Below, piece by piece: positions 48,470-61,044 of a DNA stretch of 64,000 nucleotides. The translations under genes were made by a program, and so were the position numbers. Location of the stretch: NCBI RefSeq assembly GCF_032884065.1, contig NC_088866.1:29828440-29892439 (forward strand). The letters are read 5' to 3'. The notes beneath the pieces were generated by a model, which made no database searches, had not been told where the DNA came from, and worked only from the letters and a program-made list of their open reading frames with translations. This DNA comes from Artemia franciscana (taxonomy: Eukaryota > Arthropoda > Branchiopoda > Anostraca > Artemiidae). Each line of letters starts with the position of its first letter. Positions within the stretch are counted from its first letter, which is position 1.

Positions 48470-49060
48470 AATCATTTGTGGTAACAAACTGTAAGTAAGG
48501 AGCAACTTGGCTCAATAGCAACTGAAATAGTTACAGAATAGGGTTAATTTAGTTTCATGTTACCCATCAAAAGCTACAAGCCTGAAAAAATTTGCCTGAG
48601 CTTTGAAAAAAGGGTACCCTCCCCTGCCCAAAAAATCTAGTAATTTATTAAAAATCACACCATCAGATTCAGCATATTAGAAAACCTTACTGTAGAGGTT
48701 TCAAGTTCCTTCTTTTTTTTATTTTGCTGAAGAAAGATCACAGATGTGTTCATTTGTTGTTGTTTTTCTAGGGGTGATTTTATCAAATTAATGGTCCTGA
48801 AATATTCAGAGAGTGTACATTTGAATGGGAATTAAAACGTGTAATGTCCTTTGAGGTAAATTTTGAGGTAGCCATTTTGTTCAGCATAGTTGAAAGGTCC
48901 AATGACTATGCCTTTGAGGATAACACGACCCCCTACTGCTCCTGGGGAAAGGTCTGTAAGTTATAAAATTGGCTTATTGCTTACATATAGTATTTGGGCA
49001 CTTATCTATGATAGTGCCTATGTTAAGTTCTTGATACCTTAAATTGCATCTTCTAGCAAC
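48470..49060 (+). mobile_element. HP family, diverged and 3'-truncated copy
   Basis: It starts TGAATCATTTGTGGTAACAA, with the terminal hairpin kept as TTTG/CAAA where other copies have TTCG/CGAA. It follows the HP order: 'gtaagtaaggagcaacttggctcaatagcaac', 'cccatcaaaagctacaagcctga', 'tcacaccatcagattcagcatatt', 'ggggtgattttatc'. Both palindromes are missing. Confidence 0.75.
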
Positions 49061-49099
49061 AAAGGCTGAAGAACCTGCAGATGTTGCCAGATAATGATG

Positions 49100-50220
49100 A
49101 TTTAATATTCATGTCACTGTTCATAAGTGGATCATCACTATTTACATATATACAAGACAGTTTTTTTTTCATCATTGGGTGCCATTAGATGTATTACCAG
49201 CCTGGTGTGTTTGAGGGCTAAAAGGGGTAGGTGGCAACTAATAGACCCTGCTGGATGATACTGGTTTGCCCCACTGCATCTTAAATGACTTGTTGCTCCA
49301 ATCACAGTAACACCATTCTTGAAGCTGTCAACTGATCTAGCTGACAAGGTAGATTCACTGAGTGAATTCCACAGTGGAATAACTTAATTGGTGAAGAAGT
49401 TGAACCTCTCATGCTTTCTGGTAAATTTTTGCTGCAGTTTTATGGGATTTCCTTGTATTCTGGTGTATTCACTGTGATCAAAAATGGACTTAATGGTGTC
49501 ACTGGTCATCATCTTAAATGCAAGGATGACATCCCCTCTCTTTCTATGGTATGTTAGGTTAGGCAGATTAAGTTTATTTTTAAGCTTTGTTTAAGCAGAT
49601 TTGTTTTTCGGTAAAAGGGAGCTTGGTTGCTCTATGTTGAACCTTCTCAAGTATGTCCATGTCTCACTTAAAGTATGGGTCAGCAACTGACATGCCAAAC
49701 TCAAGATGGAGACAAGCAAGGGCTGTGTATAGCTTCTTGATGGCTTTTGGTTGGCAACTTTTCACTGAATGCTTGATTGAACTGAGGACCATGTTTGCCT
49801 TAGTTGCTTGGTTCTGACAGTGACTATGAAATTTAAACTTATTGTCAATGATTACCCCAAGATTATGCTCTTCCTCTGTACTCTGAATGGGCATATTGGC
49901 ACCTGCAGAGTCAATCATGTGATAACTATGGCAGGGGTTGTTTGGGCTGAGATGCAGGACTTTGCATTTGTATGGGTTGAACTTGAGTGCCCAGGTTGTT
50001 GCCCACAGACTGAGGTTGTTAAGATCTTCTTGCAGAGAAGAGGAATTTTCTATTGAAGCTGCTGGACCAAGGAGTTTGGAAGTGTCTGCATACAGTTCCC
50101 AGCCATTTTTGACCACTTCAGGAGCATCATTTACATAGAGGTTAAACACTGTTGGGCCTATTTTGGTCCCTTGGGGTACACCACTCTTAACATGAACTGA
50201 CGTGGAGTAGACCACATCAG
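49100..50220 (-). mobile_element. CR1-like retrotransposon fragment
   Basis: Minus-strand frame 50215-49664 begins KSGVPQGTKIGPTVFNLYVN, continues WELYADTSKLLGPAASIENS (catalytic YADD changed to YADT) and LKFNPYKCKVLHLSPNNP, then HNLGVIIDNKFKFHSHCQNQ and HLEFGMSVADPYFK. Beyond the stop, LRRFNIEQPSSLLPKN, RKRGDVILAFKMMTSD and RFNFFTN with WNSLSEST follow. It is 5'-truncated in the middle of the RT and carries a changed catalytic residue. Confidence 0.88.
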
Positions 50221-51001
50221 AGATAATAAGAGAAATAAGAGAATATAATAATTGATAAGAACTGATCGAAAAACAGATAAAAATGGGGAGGAGGAATGTG
50301 ATTCATTGATACTTTCTGTCAATTATAAATTACAAATTCCACCATATTTTTGGTTAGTTTTTTATATAGCCCAGTTTTTTATACAAGATACTTAGAGCTG
50401 GGATGGGAGTGAATTGTCAAGAATCACAAGCAAAAATACATAAAGTAAGATAAAACTAGGGTAAAGTTTCTTATTATTGTACTGCTGAGATAGCTGAGAG
50501 ATAAACTTTACTTTATAATTAAATTTTCATCCTGTATCCAAAAATATCATTCATTATCATTGGAATTAAATTTTAACACATCTCCTAATGTGCAAATATA
50601 TACCTTGAATTGTATGTATGCACTAAATCCTCTATAAGCTAATGTTTTCTTAAATTGATTAAACAGTTTGTCAAAATAATAGAAAATACATTGCATATAC
50701 ACAATTTAGGGTAGGCTATTCATTCATATGCTTATATTAAGGGTAAGGGGTTCACTTTCAAACAAATAAACATTATACTTGAATTTAGGATGAAGTTCTA
50801 ATTGTAAAATTGGGTCTATATCTGAGCTATCTTAGTGTTGCATTGGTCAGAAAATTTACCAAAATTTACAATTTAAAAATACCTCTCTGTTTGTTCTAGC
50901 ATGTTCCCTTCTAGAGGGCAGCTATTCTAGAATTTTAACAAAAGTGACACAAGCAGTGATTCTAACTTAGCTTGAATCACTTAGACAAAGCAGCAGTAAA
51001 A
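50221..51001. other. No feature recognised
   Basis: AT-rich sequence. 'cttctagagggcagctattctagaattttaac' near 50910 may be a shred of the TIR family. Confidence 0.3.
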
Positions 51002-51630
51002 TTGGTAAAAGTCTAGTCAATTGACTTCTTGCTATCTCGGAAAGGGTTTAGGTTAGGAAAATGAAACTTTCAGGGATAAATCTACAGGCTAAATTATGTC
51101 CTGGGAAGGTATTTTAAAGTACCCACCTCTACTCTTTTTCCCTCTAGAGGGCCCTGAAATTTGCCTAAATGACAGGTCTATATCTATTGAAATTTTGACA
51201 AAACAACATTTTACCTTAATTTTCAGTTACCAGTTGCTTTTTCTCTGCCTTTAGTTCTGAAAATGCAATTCCTGTTATCTGAGTAGAATTTTGAGCCATA
51301 TTAATGTTTTTTTTTAGAATTTAGAAAATGTATTTGCATATCTTTAAAACCTTATAAAATGGAATTGAGCAAAGTTATGATGCTGAAAACAATTTTATTG
51401 TGCTTCAATTAAGAAGAAGATCTATTTTGGAACCATTTCACTTTTATAACACACATATTTTTAAAGGTCATCAAAGGTGAAGGCCCTCTAGAGGGGGAAG
51501 GAGTGGAGGTAGTTGCTTCAAAATACCTTCCTGGGACATACTTTAGTCTGTAGATTTATCCCTGAAAGTTTCACTTTCCTAACCTGAACCCTTTCTGAGA
51601 TAGCAAGAAGTCAATTAACTAGAATTTTAC
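51002..51630 (+). mobile_element. TIR family element, copy 1 of a head-to-tail pair
   Basis: The left arm runs from TTGGTAAAAGTCTAG through GACTTCTTGCTATCTCGGAA and AAATGAAACTTTCAGGGATA to CCCTCTAGAGGGCCC. The right arm repeats this inverted, from GGCCCTCTAGAGGGGGAAGG to AACTAGAATTTTAC. Arms are about 150 bp. The interior has no ORF. Confidence 0.8.
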
Positions 51631-52245
51631 TGTAAAATCTAGTTTAACCATTTTTCACTATCTTATTAAGGGGTTAGGTCAGATCAATGAAACTTTCAGT
51701 AATGATTCAGGTTTAAAAACATACTCTGAGAAGGTATTGCCAAGCTTTGGTATTAACCCTCTTCTTATTTCTAAGTCTTCATAAATTGCCTACTTCACAG
51801 GTCTATACCTATTGAAATTTTGAGAAAACAATGTTTTACCTTAATTTTCAGTGATCAGTGTCTTTTTCTCTGGCTTTATTAGTGAAAATATAATTCCTAT
51901 TATTTGAATAGTATTTCAAGTCAAATCAACGTTTTTTTTTTAAGGATATGTAGGCTATTTGCATACATTCAAAACCATATAAAATGGGATTGAGCTAACT
52001 TGTGTAGCTAAAAGCAGTTTTGTAGAACTTTATTTAATCAGAAGATCTATTTTGCAAGGTTTCACTTATACAAAATAGATATTTTTAAAGGTCAGGAGCC
52101 TCTAGAGGGAGAAGGAGTAGAGGTGGATACTTTAAAATACCTTCTCAGGCCCTACTTTAATCTGTAGGCCCATCCCTGGAAGTTTCATTTTCCTAAACTA
52201 ACCCCTTTCTAATATAATGAAAAGTAGCTCAACTAGAATTTTACT
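51631..52245 (+). mobile_element. TIR family element, copy 2 of a head-to-tail pair
   Basis: It begins TGTAAAATCTAGTTTAACCA directly after copy 1 and ends AACTAGAATTTTAC. The interior follows copy 1 closely in order, for example 'ctattgaaattttgagaaaacaatgttttaccttaattttcag'. The left arm is more worn than the right. Confidence 0.75.
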
Positions 52246-53155
52246 GTTGTGGCTTTCATAAGTCAAGATTAAACTTTTCAATAAATAGCCTAAAACCCAA
52301 TGTCATACTTGAATAAGTGAAAAATACTTCACAGAGATAATAAGGGATAAAGATATATATTATTTAGAACTGTATAAAAGACCATCAAGGATGGTGCCTT
52401 GTCTAAATAAGGACTATTAGGCGTATATTGAAAAGATTTCTTGAATAAGGAATGTGCTTAATAGCCTAGTACTATGCATACTCTGAGGGATTTCATTAAT
52501 TTTTTCCTTCTGTGGAACCACCCAACTAGAATGTTATCATGCGGAATTAGCAGCCAGTTAAGGGTTTTACAGTAGATTTGCAAGTGAAACAATTAGGCTA
52601 TCTTTAGAAAGAGCATAAATAACCCCAAGTGTGTTCTTAAAGTCCCATCTAAGTAAAGGAATCGTCCTCAAGTTTATAACTCTAACGATAAATGTATAAA
52701 TCAAACACGAAGTAATAGCTAATGAAACATTATTTACCTACAATTAGAAGGGAAAAAATCTTTTTTGTTTATTTAATCGATTTCTTTCGCAAATGAAAGA
52801 AATTACGATTATTCCTACCTGCCATCTGATAAGTATAAAGAAAAAGTGGTACAGAGACAAATCAGCTAAATTATAGGGAAAGGTTTAACTGAAAAAGACA
52901 AAGAAACATTTTTGGTCGTACGTATTGTTTAGAAAACATATTTGCGCCCATACAGATTTTGTAAGAAATTTTTTGAAGTTTCTTACTCAAGTTCAACCAT
53001 CCAAGAACAAACTTGGTCATACTTGTCTATTGAATATAAAAAAAAACATTAGAGACTAGATATCCAAATTTGTCTCTCTGTTTAAAAGTCAACCAAAACC
53101 GTACAGCACGATCTAAAAGGTTCATAGGGTTAATTATAAGACTTACAAAACTTTT
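52246..53155. other. No feature recognised
   Basis: AT-rich sequence. No open frame or repeat partner was recognised. Confidence 0.3.
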
Positions 53156-53159
53156 TCGC

Positions 53160-53400
53160 ATGCTGACCAATGGTCTTCGTTGCGCAGGTACCGATCTTTT
53201 GATTCTGTGCCTTCAATTGGGAATTCAATGTATGGTTGGAAGTGAATCATATGACGCTTCCCGTTTGTTTCCCCAAATTTTTTCAAGTACCCACTTAGAG
53301 ATGATTTGAGTTTGGCTGAGGCTAGAAAGTCACACCACTGGTCTCCAGGACTCCCTAGTGTCCTAAATATAATTTCCTTTGGGTTGTTTTTTGTACCATC
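53160..53400 (-). mobile_element. Worn SINE copy
   Basis: Same family and orientation as 30650-30965. It shares TTTCAAGTACCCACTTAGAG against TCTAGGTACCCATTTAGAGC, 'tgagtttggctgaggctagaaagtcacaccactgg' against 'tgactctgtctgagcttacagagtcagaccactga', and 'caattgggaattcaatgtatggttgga'. The tRNA head is not recognisable. Confidence 0.6.
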
Positions 53401-53989
53401 TAGGTATTTAAAGTTGTTTGCTAATAAGACTGTTACGTTGGTCAGTGGTGGCTTTAACAGTAATCCCTTGCTCAGTTTAATCTCAAAATGAGATTTGAAA
53501 TATGTTTAAAATCGGTCTAGAAAACTTCCCATATTATGAACGGATCTTTTGAGAGACCGAATGACCCAAACATCCGATATTGCCTACCTTTCCGACGAGA
53601 TCTTTGAGCTCGCGTCAAGCTCCTTGCTAACTTTGTCTAAGAATAATATTGGCAACCTAGGGACAGGACATAAAGAGGCTGATACAGCAACTCAAATGGG
53701 CATATTGATCATATGCCATGATCACTGTGCGCTTATTGAGGTTAAACAGGAGTAAGCGAAATTATTTTAATGAAATATATCTCGCACTTTATGTACAGAA
53801 GAACGAACCATTTGGCTATAATTTAAAACCTCAAGACATAATCCCTTGTTGTAAAATAAGACAAAAAGATACAATCCATAAATAGAATCTGTTCTGAATG
53901 GAAATAGTATTTTGAAAATAAAGTAAATTCGACTATCCTCCTTCGACCCAGCAGTTATATTTAGTGTAACTGTAATTACTACAGACTAA
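53401..53989. other. No feature recognised
   Basis: Frame 53549-53755 (plus, 68 aa) has normal-looking composition but no motif I know. Confidence 0.3.
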
Positions 53990-55470
53990 AGGCCACCCAC
54001 TTTAAAACTTAAAACGAACAGAAATTATTCTTTATATGAAAGGGGCTTTTCCTTCCTCAACGCTTCGCTCTTTACGCTGAACATTGTCTCTTCTCACAAA
54101 ACTAGTGTTTAAAGTAATAAAAACGTTAGCTTAAAGAGCGGAGCGCTGTAAAGTGAGCAACCCCTTTCATATACAGATTAATTTCTGTTCGTTTTAAGTT
54201 TTAATGTCGCTTCTTACTTTTTGTTTAATTTTTTTTTTAAATTTAATTTCTGAACATTTGTCAACTAATGTACATTCAGATTTGACTCACTGCATATGAA
54301 CAATTCAAACGGAATTCGTATATTGATTTTGGCAGAGTTTACCCCTGTGTAAGATTTCCTCTGGAAAGTTTGCCTCCAGAAACTACTCTCATAATATGAA
54401 AACCTTACCGTATAAAACAAGAATTATTTATTATCTATATGAGGGGGCTGTCTTCTTATACAATGCGAGGAAATCTGGCTCCTCCCTCCATGGAAAATTC
54501 CTTCTACTCACGAAAAAATCCCCATCAGAAAAATTTACCCCAGTAAATTCCATTCTACCTGAAAATTATCCCTCGAAAATTTTTTTGTGGATGATTCCGG
54601 CAAAAAAATTTTTCTTAACCCAATATTATTTGAAAAAGACTTTAGTTTCTGATTGTTTTTAAATCATGCCAGAAATACCCCTTCTGTGGAATTTTCTTTT
54701 TACAAATAACCCTTGCCCCCTAGTAGAAAGGTGCTCCCACAGAAAATTCCCACTGGAGAATTTATCCTATGTAAAACTTCCCCAAGGAGAATTTTTCTCG
54801 TTGAAAATCCCCCCTTCTACAGAATCAAGATACTTACAACCCGGTAAATGTTGGCCCGGACAATTCCTGTTAATATATCCACATGTAATATTGAATGGAC
54901 AAACAGAAAGTAAGACAAATGAAAATAATTTTATATAGGAATCTTGGAAAATTCCCCCAATGTAAAATTTCCTTTGGAAAGTTCAATCCCCAAGAACTTC
55001 TCTCCCCATGGAAAATAATCCCCATAAGAAATCCCCCAGCATAAGAATCTCCTCCCTCCTATATAAAGACTTAGTTACTGGGCTTTTCAGAAATGCTGAA
55101 CAAATGGACGACTTTTAATAAGAAATGGCAGGTGGGAGGGGGCTAGTTGCCATTTAATCTTTTTGGTCATTTAAAAAGGGCACTAGAACTTTCAATTTTC
55201 GTTCAAATGAGCCCTTTCTCGACATTCTAGGAATATTGGTTCGATATGATCACCCAGGAAAAAGAACGTTGTTGGTGTAATTGAATGGAGCTTCCAGAAT
55301 TTCTTCTCTATGATCCAAAAAGAAAAAGAACGAAGCAAATAAACACGTATCCCTCATCTTTCTTCTGGCAAAAAATACAAGATTCCACATTTTTGCATAT
55401 GGAATGGTGCAAAATTCTACGTCAGAGTTTTTGCATAAGCTGAATCTGAAGATTCTATTTTCATCAAGAG
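53990..55470 (-). mobile_element. HP-related copy, diverged
   Basis: It opens with the large palindrome (arm 1 about 54000-54080, arm 2 about 54120-54215), then 'atttaatttctgaacatttgtcaa', as at 3680. A C-rich module shared with 42000-42500 follows, then GGGCACTAGAACTTTCAATT and ATGATCACCCAGG near 55180-55255 and 'ttctggcaaaaaatacaag' near 55365, in HP minus-strand order. The hairpin end is missing. Confidence 0.7.
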
Positions 55471-56600
55471 GCAACAACAGAAAGCATTTCTGCAACGATG
55501 AAATATTAATATTTACACATCCACGAAAAAGAAAACATGGAAATTGGTTTTCAGGAACAGGATGGGTCATGAAAACCAAACAGGATGGGAAACCAACCCA
55601 AAGAGGATGTGTCTACAGAGAAAACCATGAATTGGTTTTCAGGACAAATGGACCAAAAGTTACGACAGCAGGCAAAGCATGTTTTTATTTTGATGTCCTT
55701 GATGATTTAAAAAAAAACGCAAATTTCAAAGGAATTCAAAAATCGGCTGAAATGCCTTTTTTGTAATTTGGCTGGTTTATTTTTAACTGGTCCATTTTCG
55801 GGCTTTCACTTTAATTCTCTTTTTACCTGGCAATTTTTTGCAAATTTTGAAATCAAGACTAGACGCGCGGAAAACTCGCAAACATGGAAGTGTTATTCCA
55901 AGAGCTCAATTATTTTGATAGAAATACAACATGTTGCATCTGGTAAGAGTGTATATATGCCCATATGTAGTTTCATAACCTAGGCCTAAGAAAATAGCTT
56001 GTGTCCAGCCATATTTTGCTTGACCTAGTATAATAATCACTTAACTACCCACCATGTGTTGAAAATTATAATGGAGCATAACAAATAAAAGTAAAAAGAA
56101 CTCAACTTCCATAAAAATAAATGAACTCGGCTATGCTCAAAAGAATACAGGTGAAAAACCTTGTCTATTTGGATGTCTCTGGAGGACTATTCCTCATGTT
56201 GAGAACTCTGAAATAGGCTATCATAGAACTACAGAGTAAAAAAATTTCATAGTTCTAGGGTAAGACCCCAGTACCCTGACAGTGCCTAATCTCAGACAAA
56301 TATTTTGATTAAATTTCTTAACAAGGACAATAGTCTAGGCTCCTAATCTGGTAGATTGTCAGTTTTAAACATAGTTTAGGTAGAACAAAAGTGAGTAGCC
56401 TAGTCTGCATTACTTAATGTTTTTTTTATGCTCTTTTGTAGGCAAGTTCAGTAATTACTTTAGATAGAAATTACATTTTGAGGCCTTAAATGGGAGACAA
56501 TCTGACCTAATTTTAATAGAGAGCCTGAAATTCCTTAAAAATGACATTAGAGCAAAATTGAAGTTGTTTCTTGAGGGGCTTCAGGCTCTTTTTAAAGATT
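55471..56600. other. No gene called; one 120-aa frame
   Basis: The plus-strand frame 55404-55766 (120 aa, GNWFSGTGWVMKTKQDGKPT in the middle) starts inside the decayed HP copy and has no motif I recognise. It could be part of an unknown mobile ORF, but I cannot support it. The rest is blank AT-rich sequence. Confidence 0.25.
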
Positions 56601-57039
56601 TTGGTAAAATTCTAGTTGATTGACTTCTTGCTAGCCTATCTCAGAAAGGAGTTAGGAAAATGAAACTTTCATGGATGGGTCTACAGACTAAAGTATGTCC
56701 CTGGAAGGTATTTCGAAGTATCCACCTCCACTCCTTCTCCTTCTAGAGGGCCTTGACCTTTGATGACCTTCAAAAATATGTGTATTATAAAAGTGAAATC
56801 TTGCAAGATAGATCTTCTGCTTGATTGAAGTACAACAAAATTTTTGTCAGCTTCACAACTTTGCTCAATCCCAATTTATAAGGTTTTAAAGATATGCAAA
56901 CACATTTCCTAAATTTTGAAAAAAACATTGATATGAAACATTGATACTCTAGCCTGTAGACCCATCCCTGAAAGTTTCATTTTCCTAACCTAACCCCTTT
57001 CTGAGATAGCAAGAAGTCACTCAACTAGGATTTTACCAA
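56601..57039 (-). mobile_element. TIR family element, complete ends, possible 4-bp target duplication
   Basis: The ends TTGGTAAAATTCTAGTTGA and TCAACTAGGATTTTACCAA are inverted repeats that continue for about 75 bp (TCAGAAAGGAGTTAGGAAAA against TTTTCCTAACCTAACCCCTT). The flanks are GATT on both sides (56597-56600 and 57040-57043). The interior is shorter than in the 51-52 kb copies. Confidence 0.82.
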
Positions 57040-57043
57040 GATT

Positions 57044-57595
57044 TCTACAAATTTGTTTTGTAATAGCATTTTACTATTAAGAGTAATGAAGATAATAATT
57101 ACCATTCCTGAGAAATGTTAATTAAAGTAGCAATATTTTTCTTATTAGGCTAGGACAAAAGAATTACCATATCAGTTTGTTCTGTTCTGTAAATGTCTGT
57201 TCAAGGTTAGGTTGCTATAAACTGTTGGTACATTTAAATTATTCAGAATTGTATATGGCCAAAATGTTCAGGCTAATCACATTCTTATTGAGAAAGTTTA
57301 AAAACTCTTAAATTTGGTCTCTTAAATGTAATTTTTATGTGGTGTAGGGATTTTACAGTGATTTAAATGTGAAAGTGGTGATGATACATCTAACTACTGG
57401 GTATTTTACCCTACTTGTAGGTTAGCAGCACATTCTTATTTTTTCAATAGTTAGCATATACAATGCACTGGCAATGTGGGTTACATTGAGCTGGCAAAAC
57501 AGCAAAATATTGTGAATTGTTTGCAAAATACTTGCAAGCAATAGGACAAATTGCTGCATCTACCAGGTTTTTAATGGTAGTAGGATATGTCATCA
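57044..57595. other. No feature recognised
   Basis: AT-rich sequence, no recognised repeat or frame. Confidence 0.3.
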
Positions 57596-57599
57596 CTGG

Positions 57600-58230
57600 C
57601 TATTCAAGAAATACACCATGGTTTGTTCAGCCACTCCTTATCCACCAACAAGTTCAGCACATCAATGCTGGTAGAGGTCATTGTTCTTTCACTAAGGGAG
57701 TTCCACATGCTGAAATATCTACTAAAGAAGAACTTGCTCCTCAACTTGGAGTCCATTCATTTCTAGAAAAAAATTTGAAGGTAACTGTTTTCAATACATT
57801 GAAGTTTGAAAACTTGCACTTTATCAATATTGATAAAAAGTTGGATAGAAAGGAAGTCACCTGGGGTGTCTTGTAAGTCGGTTTTAGTTCTAATGAGCAG
57901 AAAGACATTGTTTGTGTATGCCAATACACAAATTTAGTCCAGAATTGTACAGATTGCATGTTTGAAAATAAGAAAACTAGTAGTCCTCTCTTGCTTCATG
58001 TCTAGTCTGATTTTGGCAGGATCCGAGGTTCTATGTTTCCATTTGGTGGAAACTCTTGAATTTTGTACCAGAATTAGGGGCTTTACTATGCTTGCAATTA
58101 TGCCACTGATCAGTTGACTTCTCATTACTTTCATGTGGTTGACACTGTTGATATATTCATTGTGCACTCATATAGAGGCTATTTATTTCTCTTTGTTACA
58201 ATGTTCACAAGAATGTTAGCTTGAAAGTAG
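57600..58230 (-). mobile_element. Probable CR1-like C-terminal fragment
   Basis: The minus strand reads, near 57760-57620, RSKFFFSRYFSMWNSLSERT followed by SIDVLNLLVDKEW. This fits the family pattern 'FF..R....WNSLP......S...FK..LDK.W' that closes CR1-group RT proteins. Sequence further upstream (57780-58190) is open in pieces but not clearly alignable. The plus-strand frame 57517-57876 is its shadow. Confidence 0.5.
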
Positions 58231-58770
58231 TCAACCTTAAGATAACCAAAATGTTTCTGGAACCCAAGCTGATTATCCCAACAATCCCCAGTATCAAGCT
58301 AGGAGAAGATTGCATATTCAAACTGGTGAGGATGATAGAAACAGTTATGTGTCTGTAAGATTTAGACTGCTTTTAGTAAACTATTTTGTACAAAACCCTT
58401 GGTCTGGAAGATAAGCTGAAGGTGAGACAAGAAGCACTCTGGAATTGGCAATAGGAATAATAAGTGATTGAGGTATTTTGTTTTGAGATTGTGGCCATCT
58501 GTCCCATTTATTTTTTTTTCTCAATGAAACAAAGCAATACAATACTTATGAGAAATGCACCAGCCAGCTTGGAACTTCCTCTTTATAATGATTATCCTTT
58601 TGCTTGCTGCCATTTGTAAAAGTCTTTCAAGAAATCATTGTTTTAGCATAGGCTATAAATCTAGCATTATCTTTTGGAAAATAACAAGAATATTCACAGT
58701 ATCAGTGGATTTTAGTGGCTCTACAGGTGATAACATATCAATAAAACAAAAATCATAACATTAGATTTCT
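58231..58770. other. No feature recognised
   Basis: No gene. Frame 58555-58758 is not protein-like. Confidence 0.3.
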
Positions 58771-58774
58771 TAAG

Positions 58775-60040
58775 CCTGAAATTATTGGCCTATTAGCCTA
58801 TCCTCCATCATTGTCAAAATACTTGAGCACATTGTCAATGATTCAATCCTTAAGCATTTGGCCACCAACATGATCTTGTCGACCAAGCAGCATGGCATCC
58901 AGTCAGGGAAATCAATTGAAGAAAACCTTTGGGATCATGCAAGGAAATCACAGATCTAATTGATCTCAGACATTGAGTTGACCTGCTGTTGCTGGACTTT
59001 GCCAAGGCATTTGACAAGGTTACTCACAGATGACTGTACTCCAAAATATATGTTAGTGGCATCAATCAGGCTTTTGTAGACTGGCTAATGAAATTTCTTA
59101 CAAATCACAAAGAGAAAGTTTGCTTATTTGCTACAGATGGCCAACCAGTTTACTCTGACAAGGCTGAAGTAATGAGCAGAGTACCACAGGGTACTGTACT
59201 GGGTTCAACTCTTTTACATCAATGACATATTTAACCATGTATAGAATGGCATGCCCCTGTTCACTGATGATGCCAAACTCTTTGGTATTGCATACCCCCA
59301 AAGCATTCAGCATGACATAGGTGAGCTACAAGATTGAACCCAAGACTGGCTTCTCCAATTCAACATAGGAAAATGCTTTGTATTACACTTTGGACCTAAT
59401 AAAGCAATGGCTAACTTTACAATCTATAACCCACCACAAAAAAGAGAGTAATTAGAGAGCAGAGCAGGAGAAAAAGATCTTGGTGTCATCATTAATGATA
59501 AGTTTAAATTTCATTGTCTTAGATTACTAAAACAGACTGTTAATTGCAGACAGGGATCTGTATTTATAAAACTATATAAAGTTCTTGTCAGACCCCATCT
59601 TGATTTTGGCCTGTGTCTTGCTGGTCCTTCTTATTAACTAGATGTGAGGCTCATCGAAAATGTACAGAGATGAGCAAAAAAAATGCATAAGAAGTCTTAG
59701 CTCAACCTCTTATGAGGACCACCTCGGGTACCTCAAACTACCCATTTTAGTTTACAGTCACTTGTGCAGCAATATGATGCTTACTTGCAGAATGAAAAGT
59801 CAGCAATTTTGGGCAGCAATCTCAGTTCCAGCCAGCATAACATGAGAGGACACTCCAAGAAGCTCCCAATCAAGAACTCACCAATCATTCTTTTTGAGAA
59901 GAGTCATAAACCACTGGAGTCAACTCAAAAAGATTCAACTGTCAGTGCTCCCTCGATTCAGTCCTTCAAAAACCAACTTGACTAGGAGTAGGAGAAGAAA
60001 CAGTGGAGGTTCAAATGGTAGTCATCAACCCAAGAGTACT
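58775..60040 (+). mobile_element. CR1-like retrotransposon fragment, same family as 33122-34040
   Basis: It starts earlier than the 33-kb copy: NYWPISLSSIIVKILEHIVN near 58778, then sequence for TKQHGIQSGKSIEENL and LLLDFAKAFDKVTH spread over frames, and VPQGTVLGS near 59185. From 59215 it runs parallel to the other copy: MPLFTDDAKLFGIAYPQSIQ, TQDWLLQFNIGKC, LRLLKQTVNCRQGSVFIKLY and YLKLPILVYSHLCSNMMLT. The catalytic box is FTDD. Many stops and small deletions are present. Confidence 0.85.
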
Positions 60041-61040
60041 ACAAAAATTAGCCCTTTTTTTTAGCAAAATCTATTGAGACAGGGTCAGTTGTTTCTCTGC
60101 CTTAATATAGTTTACTTCAAAAGGTTACTTTTCGTTATATACTTAGCTTTTTTTAGTTCTGAGGGCAGCTTGGTTGATGCCCTTGCTGAAATATCTGATT
60201 TGTCTTTGGTTTTGTTTCTTTTCCATTGGCTGAAAATTACTTTTGCTTTAGTTTCTTGATTTTGTTTAGATATATGTTTTATTGTATTTTTTTTTGTAGT
60301 TTCTCAAATGTTGTATATATATCCAGTGTGGTCTTAAAATGTGTTCATATGAAAAACGTTAGGTCTTTGTCATTACAATAGAATTTATTATTTATTAGAA
60401 TGTGGGTTGACAAAAAAAAATATTGTTCAATTATCTGGTTAATATGAACACACTGCATATTATAAAGTAAGAATTTTATTGTTTCTTTTAGTTCTGTATA
60501 TATCTGAGACCATGAGGGGGAGGGGTGTGCATTTTTACAAATGTGAATGCAATACATGAAAAGAAAATAAGATATGGATTCTTGTGGCACCAATTTTTGT
60601 ATTAGCATGTTTCCTTTGGTGGCGCCACTAATATCAGCTGTTGCTTTTCTTCTTGTCATTTTGGAAAGTAAGAGTAGTAAAGGCTAGAAATAGATTCTTT
60701 AAAAGAGCATTACAGGACATAATTTTGACAATGGAGCCATTGCTAAAAGTTGAATTAGCCTAATTAACTAGCTCACTTTCCAGGATAGCAAAGAACCCCT
60801 CATCTAGAACTAAACATTTTTTTGTGTTTATTTTTTTGTCAAGAGTTGATTCATAATGTAAAATAATCCCCATTTAATGGAAAAGAACTAAAACTTGTAT
60901 ATATCATATGGCTATTTTTGGCTGTATATAGTCTGGGGCTATATTGCCTTAATTACCTTAACCTGCACTTTGGAGCAAATCAAGATCCATCTCAATCTAT
61001 GAATTGCTCCATAGTTAATGATGCAGTATCAGAAGCTGAA
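60041..61040. other. No feature recognised
   Basis: AT-rich sequence. 'caggatagcaaagaacccctcatctagaac' near 60781 might be a shred of a TIR right arm. Minus frame 60345-60659 shows no domain. Confidence 0.3.
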
Positions 61041-61044
61041 CATT

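Noticed and set aside
55404..55766. 120-aa plus-strand frame with normal composition
   Set aside because: It starts within a decayed HP-related repeat, shows no motif I recognise, and has no splice or start context support. Kept only as a remark.
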